A stretch of DNA of 64,000 nucleotides from Blautia massiliensis (ex Durand et al. 2017) (GCF_001487165.1 NZ_LN913006.1:1-64000), one strand, 5' to 3'. Positions 24,436-33,273 are shown, counted from the stretch's first letter. Program-made: numbers and translations. Notes: generated by a model from the sequence alone, not told the origin.

Positions 24436-25542
24436 ATGTATACATTGTCATTAGAGATTATAAATAAGTGCAATTTGAATTGTACTTACTGCTACCTGGG
24501 CGAGAAGAAAAATACATACATGAGTTTAGAAACGGCTCAAAAGGTAATCGATATTGCTGTGCATGAAGCAAATAAGCAGCATGATCGGACACTTATGGTT
24601 TACTTTATTGGAGGGGAACCTCTTATGGCATTTAATCTGATAAAAGATGCTGTAGATTATACGAAGAAAAAATGCCAGGAAACAAACTTAATATGCAAGT
24701 TCAGTACTACGATAAATGGAACGTTAGTTACAGATGAGATAATTGATTTTTTTGTGGAAAATACATTTGAGGTGAAGGTGAGTTTAGATGGTCCTGAGTA
24801 TGTTCAGAATTTGAACAGGAGAGACTATGCAGGAAATGGAAGTTTTGAAAAAATCATGAAGAATCTTCCGTTATTGAGAAAATATGAGCAGGAAACAGGA
24901 AATCAGATTTCGGTAGCCAGTGTTGTGACAAGTAATAACTATCAATATTATGCAGAAAGTTTCCAGTTTTTGCTTGATTTAGGAATTAAAAAATTAGAAT
25001 CAGGAATTGATTATTATTGCTCCTGGAGTGATGAGCAGATACAGGGATTACGAGAGCAGATAGAGAAAGTATTTGGCTTATATAAAGCATATATACAAAA
25101 AAATCAAGAAGTAATCTTCTGGAATCTCTGGGAACAATATCTGAAATCATTCCTGATTCCATGTCCATTTTATGCATGTAAGGCGGGTTTGACAACTTGC
25201 TATGTAACAACGGATGGTGGGATTTATACTTGTGCGGAACTTCCAGAATTTAAAATCGGTTCTGTAGAAGTCGGGTTGGATGTTCCGAGGATTCGAGAGA
25301 TTATTTACCTAGAGGATCAAGAGGATACAATGTGTAAAGAATGTCAATATATTAGACATTGTAAAACAAGAGGCTGTCAGGTGGCAAATTATGAAATTCA
25401 CCAAAATGTATATCAACCTATAAAAGTGAATTGTGAAATGACGAAGTGGATGTATCATCTGATTCAAACAAACTTAACTGAAAAACAGCTTGAAAAGCTG
25501 AAACAAGAATATGAAAGGAGATATTTACGTCATGGAAAGTAA
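24436..25542 (+). CDS. Radical SAM/SPASM peptide maturase C
   Basis: A 368-residue enzyme preceded by GGAGG. It has cluster motif CNLNCTYC (about 11-18), FIGGEPL and a SPASM region with CPFYACKAG, TCYVTTDGGIYTCAE, then MCKECQYIRHCKTRGC and VNCEMT. The N terminus (MYT..LE, then CYLGEK) closely resembles maturase A at 15908, so the pair likely arose by duplication, perhaps one for each of the two related precursors. Its 3' end overlaps the next radical SAM gene by 11 bp. Confidence 0.9.
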   Translation: MYTLSLEIINKCNLNCTYCYLGEKKNTYMSLETAQKVIDIAVHEANKQHDRTLMVYFIGGEPLMAFNLIKDAVDYTKKKCQETNLICKFSTTINGTLVTDEIIDFFVENTFEVKVSLDGPEYVQNLNRRDYAGNGSFEKIMKNLPLLRKYEQETGNQISVASVVTSNNYQYYAESFQFLLDLGIKKLESGIDYYCSWSDEQIQGLREQIEKVFGLYKAYIQKNQEVIFWNLWEQYLKSFLIPCPFYACKAGLTTCYVTTDGGIYTCAELPEFKIGSVEVGLDVPRIREIIYLEDQEDTMCKECQYIRHCKTRGCQVANYEIHQNVYQPIKVNCEMTKWMYHLIQTNLTEKQLEKLKQEYERRYLRHGK

Positions 25543-26791
25543 GATGAATGAGTTTATTAAGATAACTGAGGGAGAAAAAGTGGCTTTAATTGATCCGGTA
25601 GGAAAAGTCTGCCTGGGGGTAAGTAAAAGATTTGCAGACAATTTAGATAAACCAGAGTTTCAGGAAAAGTTATTCCCTGTATGGAAGCAGCAAACTGAAT
25701 TTATAAAGGAAATAGAAAATAATCATGAGAAAATCAATACGGTATATTTGATGGTAACCAGGAAATGTAATATGAATTGTGATTTTTGTGCGATCAGTGC
25801 AAACGACAAGCTTCGTCCAGAAAAAGAATTTAAGCTGGAGGATATACAGAATAAGGTGATTCCGTTCTTTCAGAAAAATAAACCACATAAAATGATTCTT
25901 ACAGGTGGAGAGCCACTGATTAAAGATCAAATTGTGGAAATTGCAAAAGCATTAAGAAATGGTTTGACTTGCCCCATAACACTGCAGAGCAATGGTCTTG
26001 CAATCACCAAAGAATTAACAGAACAACTCAAAGGATATATAGACGAAATTGATTTCAGTACCATGCACATGTTTGGAACGCCTGAAAAGGAGCAGCAGCT
26101 AATTAATCATATCGAGATGTGTCAGCAAGCTGGAATAAAGGTGGTTCTTAGCTTTATTTATGAGAAAACTAATGAAGTGGATTTGTATCGATTGATTGAT
26201 ATAGCTGCTAAATATGACATTAATGTTCTTTTTAATATTGTTTCATCCGTGGGTAGGGCGAAAGAAAACTCTAAAATTTTATCAGATATGGAACATCTTG
26301 ATATGAACCTGAAGATAGCAAAATATATATTGAAACAGGGATACGAGAATAAAAAAATAGGAGAAGCCTTTTACCAAAGGATTCAGGTAAGAAATTCTTG
26401 TGGGGGTTATGGAAAAGTTATGGCAATTTTCCCGGAAGGCGATATTTATATGTGTCAGTGTATGGAAAAGAATCAGGTTCGAATGGGCAATATACTTACA
26501 GATAGTTCTGAAAAGATTTTGAAAACTCAAGACTGTTTGCTGAAGGAAGATGAAATAAAGCAGTTATTTTGTGTGGACTATAAAGAAATATGTAAGGAAT
26601 GCGATTATCGTTATATATGTGGTGGGAAATGTATGGCTTCGGAAGGAGAATATGACCGTAAATGTATTTTTGCAAAAGCAATGTTTAAATATGTGCTATT
26701 TTATTACAAACAGCAGGATAAAAATAGAGAAAAACTTGAAAATTATGTTCAATATCTTGAAAAAATAAAGAAATGTATGGGAGAAAGATAG
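25532..26791 (+). CDS. Radical SAM/SPASM enzyme D with N-terminal recognition-like domain
   Basis: A 419-residue enzyme. ATG 25532 follows AAAGGAG. Residues 1-75 (EKVALIDPVGKVCLGVSKRF and onwards) precede the radical SAM core and are of a size to hold a PqqD-like peptide-recognition domain. Then come CNMNCDFC (about 83-90), LTGGEPL, and a C-terminal SPASM region: SCGGYGKV, YMCQCME, ICKECDYRYICGGKC and RKCIF. It differs from maturases A and C in ending the cluster motif CDFCA rather than CYC-Y. It is directly followed by precursor 2, its most likely substrate. Confidence 0.9.
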   Translation: MESKMNEFIKITEGEKVALIDPVGKVCLGVSKRFADNLDKPEFQEKLFPVWKQQTEFIKEIENNHEKINTVYLMVTRKCNMNCDFCAISANDKLRPEKEFKLEDIQNKVIPFFQKNKPHKMILTGGEPLIKDQIVEIAKALRNGLTCPITLQSNGLAITKELTEQLKGYIDEIDFSTMHMFGTPEKEQQLINHIEMCQQAGIKVVLSFIYEKTNEVDLYRLIDIAAKYDINVLFNIVSSVGRAKENSKILSDMEHLDMNLKIAKYILKQGYENKKIGEAFYQRIQVRNSCGGYGKVMAIFPEGDIYMCQCMEKNQVRMGNILTDSSEKILKTQDCLLKEDEIKQLFCVDYKEICKECDYRYICGGKCMASEGEYDRKCIFAKAMFKYVLFYYKQQDKNREKLENYVQYLEKIKKCMGER

Positions 26792-26817
26792 TGAATCCAT
26801 GTAGGAAGAAAAAAATG

Positions 26818-26829
26818 CAAAATAGACAT
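26818..26829 (+). promoter_or_regulatory. Shared motif before precursor 2
   Basis: CAAAATAGACAT after an A-run, 76 bp before the precursor start. It matches the motif at 15601, 19531 and 31996 (C-R-A-W-W-T-A-G-W-C-A). No confident -10 could be placed here. Confidence 0.4.
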
Positions 26830-26904
26830 AAGTTGTAGTCGTTAAATTAGAAAAGGGATATATTTAAAATTGTTTTACATACGGAAAATTAAGGAGGTAA
26901 TAGT

Positions 26905-27030
26905 ATGAATGAAAAGTTGGAACTGACAGAGGAAGAAGTTAATGTGTACAGTGATGATTGCGGAAAAATACAGGTAGATTGTTTAAATGATTGTATTGAT
27001 GGAAGTGCATGGCTAAGTATCGAATCTTAA
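26905..27030 (+). CDS. RiPP precursor peptide 2 (CX6CLxDC family)
   Basis: A 41-residue peptide behind a perfect AAGGAGG. The leader is ELTEEEVNVYS (residues 6-16), matching ITEEEIESYS of precursor 1. Core Cys19, Cys26 and Cys30 have exactly the precursor 1 spacing (CX6CLNDC), ending DGSAWLSIES. The parts outside these motifs have diverged, as expected for selection on the leader-recognition and crosslink sites. It lies between radical SAM enzyme D and a different class of radical SAM gene at 27139. No terminator-like hairpin follows. Confidence 0.82.
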   Translation: MNEKLELTEEEVNVYSDDCGKIQVDCLNDCIDGSAWLSIES

Positions 27031-27138
27031 TAGAGATTTACGATGACATGATGATTAAGGAGATACGGTTTAGGTAACAAGTAACTTTAAAGTTAAAAAA
27101 TACTATAATTTTATGTAGGCAACAAGGAGGAAGTGTAC

Positions 27139-28446
27139 ATGAAATTTTCTAAATTTAATCTGATAATCAAAGAAGGGAATAAAAGAGTTTTATTTAATAC
27201 GCTTTCAGGAGAGTGTTTTAAAATATCTACAGGTGTTGAAGAAATAATTGATAATAATCTACCAGATCAACTTAATAAAGAATTATATGATGATTTTTTG
27301 AAAAAAGGAATTATTGTGGATGATCAGGTTGAAGAAAATAGATATTTTAGCTACATTCAAAACCAAACAAGATTCAATAATAGTGTATTATCGGCAACAG
27401 TACTGCTAACTTGGGCATGTAATTTAGCTTGTATATATTGCTATGAGGGGGCAGGATGTAGAACAACAAGAATGAATAAAGCAACCGCAGATAGATTTAT
27501 AGGGTTTATGATAAACCAAGCAAAAGCAAGAAATTCAAAAAGTATGTATATTAATCTGTTTGGAGGAGAGCCATTACTTAATATAGAATGTGGATTTTAT
27601 ATTTTAGATGCATTAAAGAAATTCTGTGCAGAAAAAAATATAGAGTTTGCATCAGGGATAATAACGAATGGAACTTTATTAACAGCAGAGATAGTAAGCC
27701 AATTAATAAATTATAATTGTCAGCAGATACAAATAACTCTTGATGGTATGCCTGATACGCATAATGCAAGAAGAAAATATAAGGATGGAAAAGGTTCATT
27801 TGAACAGATTATTTCGGCTTTAGAATTGCTAAACAATAAATGTGCCGATATACATACGGTTATAAGAATCAATGTGGATAAGAATAATTTGGATGAAGTG
27901 AGTACACTTTTGGAATATCTTGGAATTAATGGAAAAGGTCTAACAAATTGCAATGTTGACTTTGGAATCGTTAGAGGTTCTACGCAAGCATGTTCTGCAT
28001 ATTCAGGGAATTGTTTAAGTGAAAGTATTGTAGGAGAGGTATTGAGTAAATTATGGAGTAAGGCTGAAATGGAAGGGTTTACTTTATATACAAAACCATT
28101 TCATAGATGGATTTATTGTGGATTATATGCTGATAGTCAGTTTACTGTCACTCCCAATGGTGAATTATATAAATGTTGGGAACATGCAGGGGATGAGCAA
28201 CATTTGATGGGGAATATTAATGAGAACGGTAATATTGATAACATAAAATATTCATTTTATGATTGGATGTCTCATAACCCATTAGAGAATGAAGAATGTA
28301 AAGAATGTGTATATTTACCAGCTTGTGGTGGTGGATGTGGGGTGGTTAGTTATAACGAAACTAATAGTTACCACTCGAAAGGGTGCTTTAAAGTAAAAGG
28401 CGTACTTGAAAAGCAGGTGTTACGGTATTTTAAGGGGAAAATATAA
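27139..28446 (+). CDS. Radical SAM/SPASM maturase E (Cys-rich peptide type)
   Basis: A 435-residue enzyme starting at ATG 27139, 8 nt after AAGGAGG. The N-terminal ~85 residues (KFSKFNLIIKEGNKRVLFNT, then SGECFKI) form a PqqD-like recognition region. The core has CNLACIYC (about 93-100) and LFGGEPL. SPASM Cys follow in YCGLYADSQF, LYKCWEHAG, ECKECVYLPACGGGCG and KGCF. This architecture is that of maturases for Cys-rich peptides in clostridia. It closely parallels the enzyme at 62141. The 11-Cys peptide at 30507, two genes downstream, is the likely substrate. Confidence 0.9.
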   Translation: MKFSKFNLIIKEGNKRVLFNTLSGECFKISTGVEEIIDNNLPDQLNKELYDDFLKKGIIVDDQVEENRYFSYIQNQTRFNNSVLSATVLLTWACNLACIYCYEGAGCRTTRMNKATADRFIGFMINQAKARNSKSMYINLFGGEPLLNIECGFYILDALKKFCAEKNIEFASGIITNGTLLTAEIVSQLINYNCQQIQITLDGMPDTHNARRKYKDGKGSFEQIISALELLNNKCADIHTVIRINVDKNNLDEVSTLLEYLGINGKGLTNCNVDFGIVRGSTQACSAYSGNCLSESIVGEVLSKLWSKAEMEGFTLYTKPFHRWIYCGLYADSQFTVTPNGELYKCWEHAGDEQHLMGNINENGNIDNIKYSFYDWMSHNPLENEECKECVYLPACGGGCGVVSYNETNSYHSKGCFKVKGVLEKQVLRYFKGKI

Positions 28447-28463
28447 AACTGGGGGTAATATAT

Positions 28464-28721
28464 ATGGAAGCTTGCACTAAAGGAACAGTAATTTCAACTA
28501 ATAGATTATGGTGGTTGAAAATTAATAAAAAACCTATTCGAACACATTTATTAGATGGAGCTGATTTTCCAACGGTTATTACTGTGCAATATAGTGTTTC
28601 TGGTGTTAATTATAAAAAAAGAAAATTTATTGGAGTAGGTACTAGTTGCCCAAAAGAGGGGGAAGAACTATCAGTATTCTATCTTATGGATAATCCTAAA
28701 AAAGCAAGAATAAAATTGTGA
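28464..28721 (+). CDS. Small hypothetical protein of RiPP cluster 2
   Basis: An 85-residue protein between the maturase and the exporter. It is mostly beta-like with no membrane span: VITVQYSVSGVNYKKRKFIG, then CPKEGEELSVFYLMDNPKKAR. The ending resembles the conserved extracytoplasmic part of DUF3592-like proteins, but the membrane helices are absent, so the link is weak. A GGGGTAATA ribosome site precedes it. It could be an immunity or binding protein. Confidence 0.65.
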   Translation: MEACTKGTVISTNRLWWLKINKKPIRTHLLDGADFPTVITVQYSVSGVNYKKRKFIGVGTSCPKEGEELSVFYLMDNPKKARIKL

Positions 28722-28743
28722 TTAGTAATCTGAGGGAGAAGTT

Positions 28744-30390
28744 ATGGCAAGCATTTTTAAAATGTGTGGAAAGTATCTGATAAAAAATAAGTATAGCGTG
28801 ATTTGTTATGGGGTGCTGTGTCTTACAAGTAGTATGTTTTCTATGATTTCTCCCTATATAAGCGGCAATTTTATTGATTATCTGATAGTAGCGGATAATA
28901 TCAGTAAAATTTATAGATATTGCTTTGCCTTTTTCGGGCTTTTTGTTTTTAATCAGTTGATAGGGTATATTGTTAATAGAGTGTATATAAAGATGCAAAC
29001 TCAAATGGGCTATGACTTGAACAGTGATGTGATACGCCACATACAACATTTGCCAGTTTCATTTTTAAAAAAGCAGAATATGGCTTATTTAAACCAAAGA
29101 GTCAACAATGATTCTAATCAGGTTATTACATTTTGCATCAATATTGTACAAGGGATATTAATAAATAGTTTAAAACTTTTACTGTCCATTTTTGTATTGG
29201 TTCAATTTAGTTGCAATATTACATTGCTATTTATAGCCATAATATGTGCTTATGCATTATCGTATAAGATATTAAAGAAAATCCTTTTTAAAGCACAATT
29301 TATTTTGACAGAAGCACAAGCAAATTATTTTTCAAAATTATTCGAGCAATTTGATAATATTCTCTTTGTAAAAATGCAGGCTATATATGAAGCTTTTTTA
29401 AGTCGGTTAAAGAAAGAGTTTCAAAATATTTTGAAAGTAAGTCTTCAATATCAAAAGATTTCGTATCTATTTTCAAGTTTAGATTCTTTGATAATGTCTT
29501 TAGCTCAAATAGGAATTTTTATAATGGGTGGGGCATTAGTTATTAGGGGTAAACTTAGTGTAGGTCAATTAACAATTATGCTGAGTTACTTTGGTATAAT
29601 GATGGAAGCTTCGAGATATTTTTTTTCATTAACAAAGACAATACAGGACAATAAAGTGGCATATACAAGATTAAAGCAGATATTAGATTTAGAAAGTGAT
29701 GAAAACGCTGGGGTAGAGTTAAAGGATATTAGCCAAATAAGATTAAAGAATATAATGTTCTGTTATGATAAGAAATGTATATTCCGTGATATTAGTTTAG
29801 AATTTAAAAAAGGGAAAATATATTCCATCATCGGAAAAAATGGAATAGGGAAAAGCACTTTGGTAGATTTGATTATAGGGTTCTATAATAGAGAATATGC
29901 AGGTGAGATATGTTATGATGCTTTATCTTTAGATCAAATTGATATTTATAAAACAAGAAAAATGTGTTTTGGAATATGTGAACAGGAACCGGTGTTATTA
30001 GCGGATACGGTAAGATATAATGTATCAATGGATAGTGAAGACAGCATAGATTTAAAGCGATTGTTTTATATAGCAAAAAAGATAAATTTGTATTCATTCA
30101 TAGAAAGTCTGCCAAAGAAATTAGAGACCATTATTGGAGAAAAAAATTCAAATTTGTCTGGAGGAGAAAAACAAAAACTTTCTATATTAAGGGTATTATA
30201 TAAAAATCCACCGGTAATTATTTTAGATGAGCCGACATCTGCATTAGATGAAGAGAGCATAAGATGTTTACAAGTCTACTTAAATCAAATAAAAAGAGAT
30301 AAAATAATTATTTTAATATCGCATAATTCAGAATTTATATCTATATCAGACGAAATCGTAGATTTGGATAAATTAGATATGGACGTATAG
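28744..30390 (+). CDS. ABC exporter B (TM-ATPase fusion)
   Basis: A 548-residue half-transporter. Membrane spans occupy about 15-300. The ATPase has Walker A GKNGIGKSTL, the signature LSGGEKQKL, Walker B VIILDEPTSALD and the H loop ISHNSEF. There is no C39 peptidase domain. Residues 100-120 (AYLNQRVNNDSNQV) closely match the partial exporter at 63411 (SYLSQRINNDANDV), so the two systems are related. It is predicted to export the 11-Cys peptide encoded next. Confidence 0.9.
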   Translation: MASIFKMCGKYLIKNKYSVICYGVLCLTSSMFSMISPYISGNFIDYLIVADNISKIYRYCFAFFGLFVFNQLIGYIVNRVYIKMQTQMGYDLNSDVIRHIQHLPVSFLKKQNMAYLNQRVNNDSNQVITFCINIVQGILINSLKLLLSIFVLVQFSCNITLLFIAIICAYALSYKILKKILFKAQFILTEAQANYFSKLFEQFDNILFVKMQAIYEAFLSRLKKEFQNILKVSLQYQKISYLFSSLDSLIMSLAQIGIFIMGGALVIRGKLSVGQLTIMLSYFGIMMEASRYFFSLTKTIQDNKVAYTRLKQILDLESDENAGVELKDISQIRLKNIMFCYDKKCIFRDISLEFKKGKIYSIIGKNGIGKSTLVDLIIGFYNREYAGEICYDALSLDQIDIYKTRKMCFGICEQEPVLLADTVRYNVSMDSEDSIDLKRLFYIAKKINLYSFIESLPKKLETIIGEKNSNLSGGEKQKLSILRVLYKNPPVIILDEPTSALDEESIRCLQVYLNQIKRDKIIILISHNSEFISISDEIVDLDKLDMDV

Positions 30391-30506
30391 TATAAGTTAT
30401 GAAAGTTAAAACGGTATATTAAAGGTTGGCATATGTTATTACATATTGTGACTAATATATTATTTACATAACGAAGAGCATACTTATTCAAGAAAGGAGA
30501 AATGCT

Positions 30507-30767
30507 ATGGGTAGCGAATACATAGGAAATGGATATGGTCAGTCTAGAGCTGGCGGATGTGTTGGAGGCGTTGGATGTTTAGCTGATGTAGGGTGTGGTG
30601 GAAATGCCTGCGGGGCAGCAGTATGTGGAGCTAATGTTTGTGGAGTAGATGGTTGCGGAGCAGCAGCATGTGGAATTAATGCTTGCCCACTTAATGGATG
30701 CGTGGGCGATGCATGTGCAGCAAACCTTACTCCGTTGCCAGGACCGTTTTCAAATAATGATAACTAA
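30507..30767 (+). CDS. Gly/Ala/Cys-rich repeat RiPP precursor
   Basis: An 86-residue peptide behind AGAAAGGAG. The first ~16 residues (MGSEYIGNGYGQSRAG) form a short leader without a classic double-Gly site. The core then has 11 Cys. Two CX5 intervals are followed by eight consecutive CX4 intervals such as CGGNA, CGAAV, CGANV, CGVDG, CGAAA and CGINA, ending in a Cys-free tail, NLTPLPGPFSNNDN. Regular Cys spacing with Gly/Ala fill is typical of substrates for SPASM thioether-forming enzymes. Clustering with a maturase and an exporter supports this. A strong terminator follows at 30817. Confidence 0.85.
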   Translation: MGSEYIGNGYGQSRAGGCVGGVGCLADVGCGGNACGAAVCGANVCGVDGCGAAACGINACPLNGCVGDACAANLTPLPGPFSNNDN

Positions 30768-30816
30768 TAAATAGAAAATAATGATATATTAGTAAAAAAG
30801 TATGCGATTCGTACTG

Positions 30817-30865
30817 AGCCTTGAAAGGGTGCAATTCTACAGCAACCTTTCAAGGCTTAATTTTT
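30817..30865 (+). terminator. Terminator of RiPP cluster 2
   Basis: GAGCCTTGAAAGG (30817-30829) pairs with CCTTTCAAGGCTT (30846-30858), followed by AATTTTTTT. It is a strong intrinsic terminator about 50 bp past the Cys-rich precursor. Confidence 0.9.
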
Positions 30866-30869
30866 TTAT

Positions 30870-31440
30870 CACTGCAAAAAGATTTTAGAAACCTCGATGT
30901 TGAAATGAGAGCACGCAGGAAAAACTACAACATTATTTAGAAGAGTCAAAAATCCTATACTGTAATTGAATAATCTAGTATCGAAGTTCATACTGTCCAG
31001 TGATCAGGAAAACGATTGGCATTATGCAGGATACAAGAATTTTCAACAATATAGAGTCAGCTTACGCTTCGCAAAGCGGCTTTGGGTTTGACATCTGTTC
31101 GATTTCTTCTGAATTGTAATTAAGCCAATCAATGGCGGGTTCCACTGCGGAATACCGGTTTACATATTACCAGAATCATGATTTAAAGCAAGAATATTCA
31201 GTAATGATATAGTTTTGAATGTTCTAGTAATAATCTATTTCCACTGAAAAATGAATATTTCGCTTGTTCATAGTGCTTCTGTATTTCTACGTTTGGGATT
31301 GAATACGAATGCCAGAACCAAAGATGGATATTGGATTTTTGTATTTTAAGTTTTATAAAATACGGAATTTTATGGAAGAACACAGGGAAAAGAATATTCA
31401 AAAATCTGTTAACGATTACTGAATTATAGTAATACCATAG
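30870..31440. other. Gene-poor stretch with a possible coding remnant
   Basis: No intact gene is supported. On the - strand about 31062-31165 there is a coding-like scrap of about 34 codons (RYSAVEPAIDWLNYNSEE and on to a stop) with no start or ribosome site; it looks like the tail of a lost gene. The remainder is AT-rich with no clear structure. It may be a former insertion junction at the edge of the peptide island. Confidence 0.35.
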
Positions 31441-31446
31441 TATACC

Positions 31447-31458
31447 ACTATATATAGT
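31447..31458. promoter_or_regulatory. ACTATATATAGT palindrome before XRE gene
   Basis: A perfect 12-bp palindrome 70 bp before the XRE gene at 31529. The same word occurs at 46680-46691, with variants at 46710 and 46741. It is probably an operator for an XRE protein. Confidence 0.45.
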
Positions 31459-31528
31459 AGTAAAACAACTAATAAGAGTAAAACGAGGCGTATTAAAGTG
31501 TAAAATGGATGCATGGAGGTGTATACTT

Positions 31529-31867
31529 GTGAATCGAATTGCTGAATTAAGGAAAAAATTAGGTTTGACACAGACAAGGCTTGGTGAAGAAATAGGAGTT
31601 AGTCAGCAGACAATTAGTAAATATGAAAATGGAGATGAGAATATTCCGGGAGATATGCTACTTGCATTATCTAAATTTTTTAGAGTTCCAATTGATTATA
31701 TATTGAGAAAAGAGGAAGAACAACAGCAGCGGGAGCAAAATGATAGAAAAGAAATTATGGAATTGTATAGGGATATGGATCAATATAACAGAGACACCTG
31801 GATTATTATTGGGAAAAGATTATTGGGCGGTCAATTACATAAGTATAATGAGAACCATATTGTTTAA
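31529..31867 (+). CDS. XRE-family regulator before metK
   Basis: A 112-residue regulator. GTG 31529 is chosen because GGAGG ends 9 nt upstream; the in-frame ATG at 31505 has no site. The HTH is LRKKLGLTQTRLGEEIGVSQ followed by QTISKYENGDENIPGDML. The C-terminal helix EIMELYRDMDQYNRDTWIII parallels that of the XRE protein at 17073, so the pair is homologous. A palindrome at 31447 lies in its promoter. It probably regulates itself and perhaps the flanking peptide genes. Confidence 0.87.
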   Translation: MNRIAELRKKLGLTQTRLGEEIGVSQQTISKYENGDENIPGDMLLALSKFFRVPIDYILRKEEEQQQREQNDRKEIMELYRDMDQYNRDTWIIIGKRLLGGQLHKYNENHIV

Positions 31868-31921
31868 ACGTATAGGGGTATTAATTTGATGAATAGCAGT
31901 GAATTGAAGGTTGATTTAAAG

Positions 31922-31952
31922 AAGCAGTGTACTTATGGCACTGCTTTTTTAC
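31922..31952 (+). terminator. Terminator after XRE gene
   Basis: AAGCAGTG (31922-31929) pairs with CACTGCTT (31939-31946), followed by TTTTT. Confidence 0.85.
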
Positions 31953-31995
31953 TTTTTATTATAAATTGGAAGTGCCAATCAGGCAAAGAAAATGT

Positions 31996-32007
31996 CAATA
32001 TAGACAA
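31996..32007 (+). promoter_or_regulatory. Shared motif before metK
   Basis: CAATATAGACAA preceded by an A-rich run, 76 bp before the metK start. It matches C-R-A-W-W-T-A-G-W-C-A seen before precursors 1 and 2 and the phospholipase gene. It lies downstream of the terminator at 31922, so metK should have its own promoter here. Confidence 0.45.
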
Positions 32008-32082
32008 AAAGTATAGTAATCATGGCAAAGATATTTTATGTTATTGATAAATATGAAATATTGATACAAAGGAGAATTCACT

Positions 32083-33273
32083 ATGGAGAAAAGATTATTT
32101 ACCTCGGAATCGGTAACAGAAGGGCATCCAGACAAAATGTGTGATGCCATATCAGATGCCATATTAGATGCTCTTATGGAGAAGGATCCGATGAGCAGAG
32201 TAGCCTGTGAGACTGCGATTACAACGGGTATGGTATTGGTGATGGGAGAAATCACGACCAATGCATATATAGATATGCAGCAGGTGGTCAGAGAAACAAT
32301 CAAAGAAATTGGTTATGACAATGGAGATTATGGATTTGATGCACATACCTGTGCCGTCTTAACGGCAATTGATGAGCAGTCAGCAGATATTGCTTTGGGC
32401 GTGAATAAGGCATTGGAAGCAAAAGAACACAAAATGTCAGAAGAAGAGCTTGATGCAATTGGTGCTGGGGATCAGGGTATGATGTTTGGTTACGCATGTG
32501 ACGAAACGAATGAATTTATGCCATATCCAATTTCACTGGCACACAAATTGACTCGGCAGCTTACCAAAATTCGCAAAGATGGTGTATTGCCATATTTAAG
32601 ACCGGACGGTAAGAGTCAGGTTACTATAGAATATGACGAAGCAGGTATTCCGCACCGGCTTGATGCAGTGGTTCTGTCAACACAGCATGATCCAGATGTG
32701 ACACAGGAGCAGATCCATGATGATATAAAAAAATATGTATTGGAACCGATTATTCCAACAGAACTGGTAGATGAGAATACAAAATTTTTCATCAATCCAA
32801 CAGGGCGTTTTGTCATCGGTGGTCCTCACGGAGATAGTGGTGTAACAGGACGCAAGATTATTGTAGATACATACGGTGGTATGGCACGGCATGGCGGCGG
32901 AGCTTTTTCTGGAAAAGACTGTACGAAAGTAGATCGTTCTGCATCTTATGCTGCTCGTTATGTTGCGAAGAATATTGTGGCCGCAGGTCTGGCAAAAAAA
33001 TGTGAAATTCAGTTGTCTTACGCAATTGGGGTAGCACATCCGACCTCTATTATGGTAGACACTTTTGGAACCGGAAAAATTTCAGATGAGAGTCTGGTAG
33101 AGATCATAAGAAGAGAATTCGATCTGCGACCAGCAGGAATCATTCAGATGTTGGATCTTCGCCGTCCAATTTATAAACAGACGGCAGCCTATGGACATTT
33201 TGGGAGAGACGATATTAACCTTCCATGGGAAAGATTAGATAGGGTAGAAGAACTGAAAAAATATTTGGAATAA
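32083..33273 (+). CDS. metK: S-adenosylmethionine synthetase
   Basis: A full-length 396-residue MetK that makes SAM from methionine and ATP. Signatures visible are the N-terminal [17 protein letters not shown] (ATP-binding His and Asp), [32 protein letters not shown] and [17 protein letters not shown], plus the closing [11 protein letters not shown]. All key motifs are intact. AAAGGAGAATTCACT precedes the ATG. A housekeeping-type gene on an element is unusual. Six radical SAM enzymes lie in the window, each consuming SAM, and a shared promoter motif suggests it was recruited to boost SAM supply. Whether the host also has its own copy cannot be seen. Confidence 0.96.
   Translation: MEKRLFTSESVTEGHPDKMCDAISDAILDALMEKDPMSRVACETAITTGMVLVMGEITTNAYIDMQQVVRETIKEIGYDNGDYGFDAHTCAVLTAIDEQSADIALGVNKALEAKEHKMSEEELDAIGAGDQGMMFGYACDETNEFMPYPISLAHKLTRQLTKIRKDGVLPYLRPDGKSQVTIEYDEAGIPHRLDAVVLSTQHDPDVTQEQIHDDIKKYVLEPIIPTELVDENTKFFINPTGRFVIGGPHGDSGVTGRKIIVDTYGGMARHGGGAFSGKDCTKVDRSASYAARYVAKNIVAAGLAKKCEIQLSYAIGVAHPTSIMVDTFGTGKISDESLVEIIRREFDLRPAGIIQMLDLRRPIYKQTAAYGHFGRDDINLPWERLDRVEELKKYLE

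Noticed and set aside
20591-26791. Reading the radical SAM genes as pyrroloquinoline quinone (PQQ) or anaerobic sulfatase maturation
   Set aside because: No PQQ genes or sulfatase are present; the small Cys peptides and exporters fit peptide maturation.
31198-31401. 67-codon - strand frame in the gene-poor stretch
   Set aside because: Aromatic- and Ile-rich translation typical of non-coding AT-rich DNA; no ribosome site.
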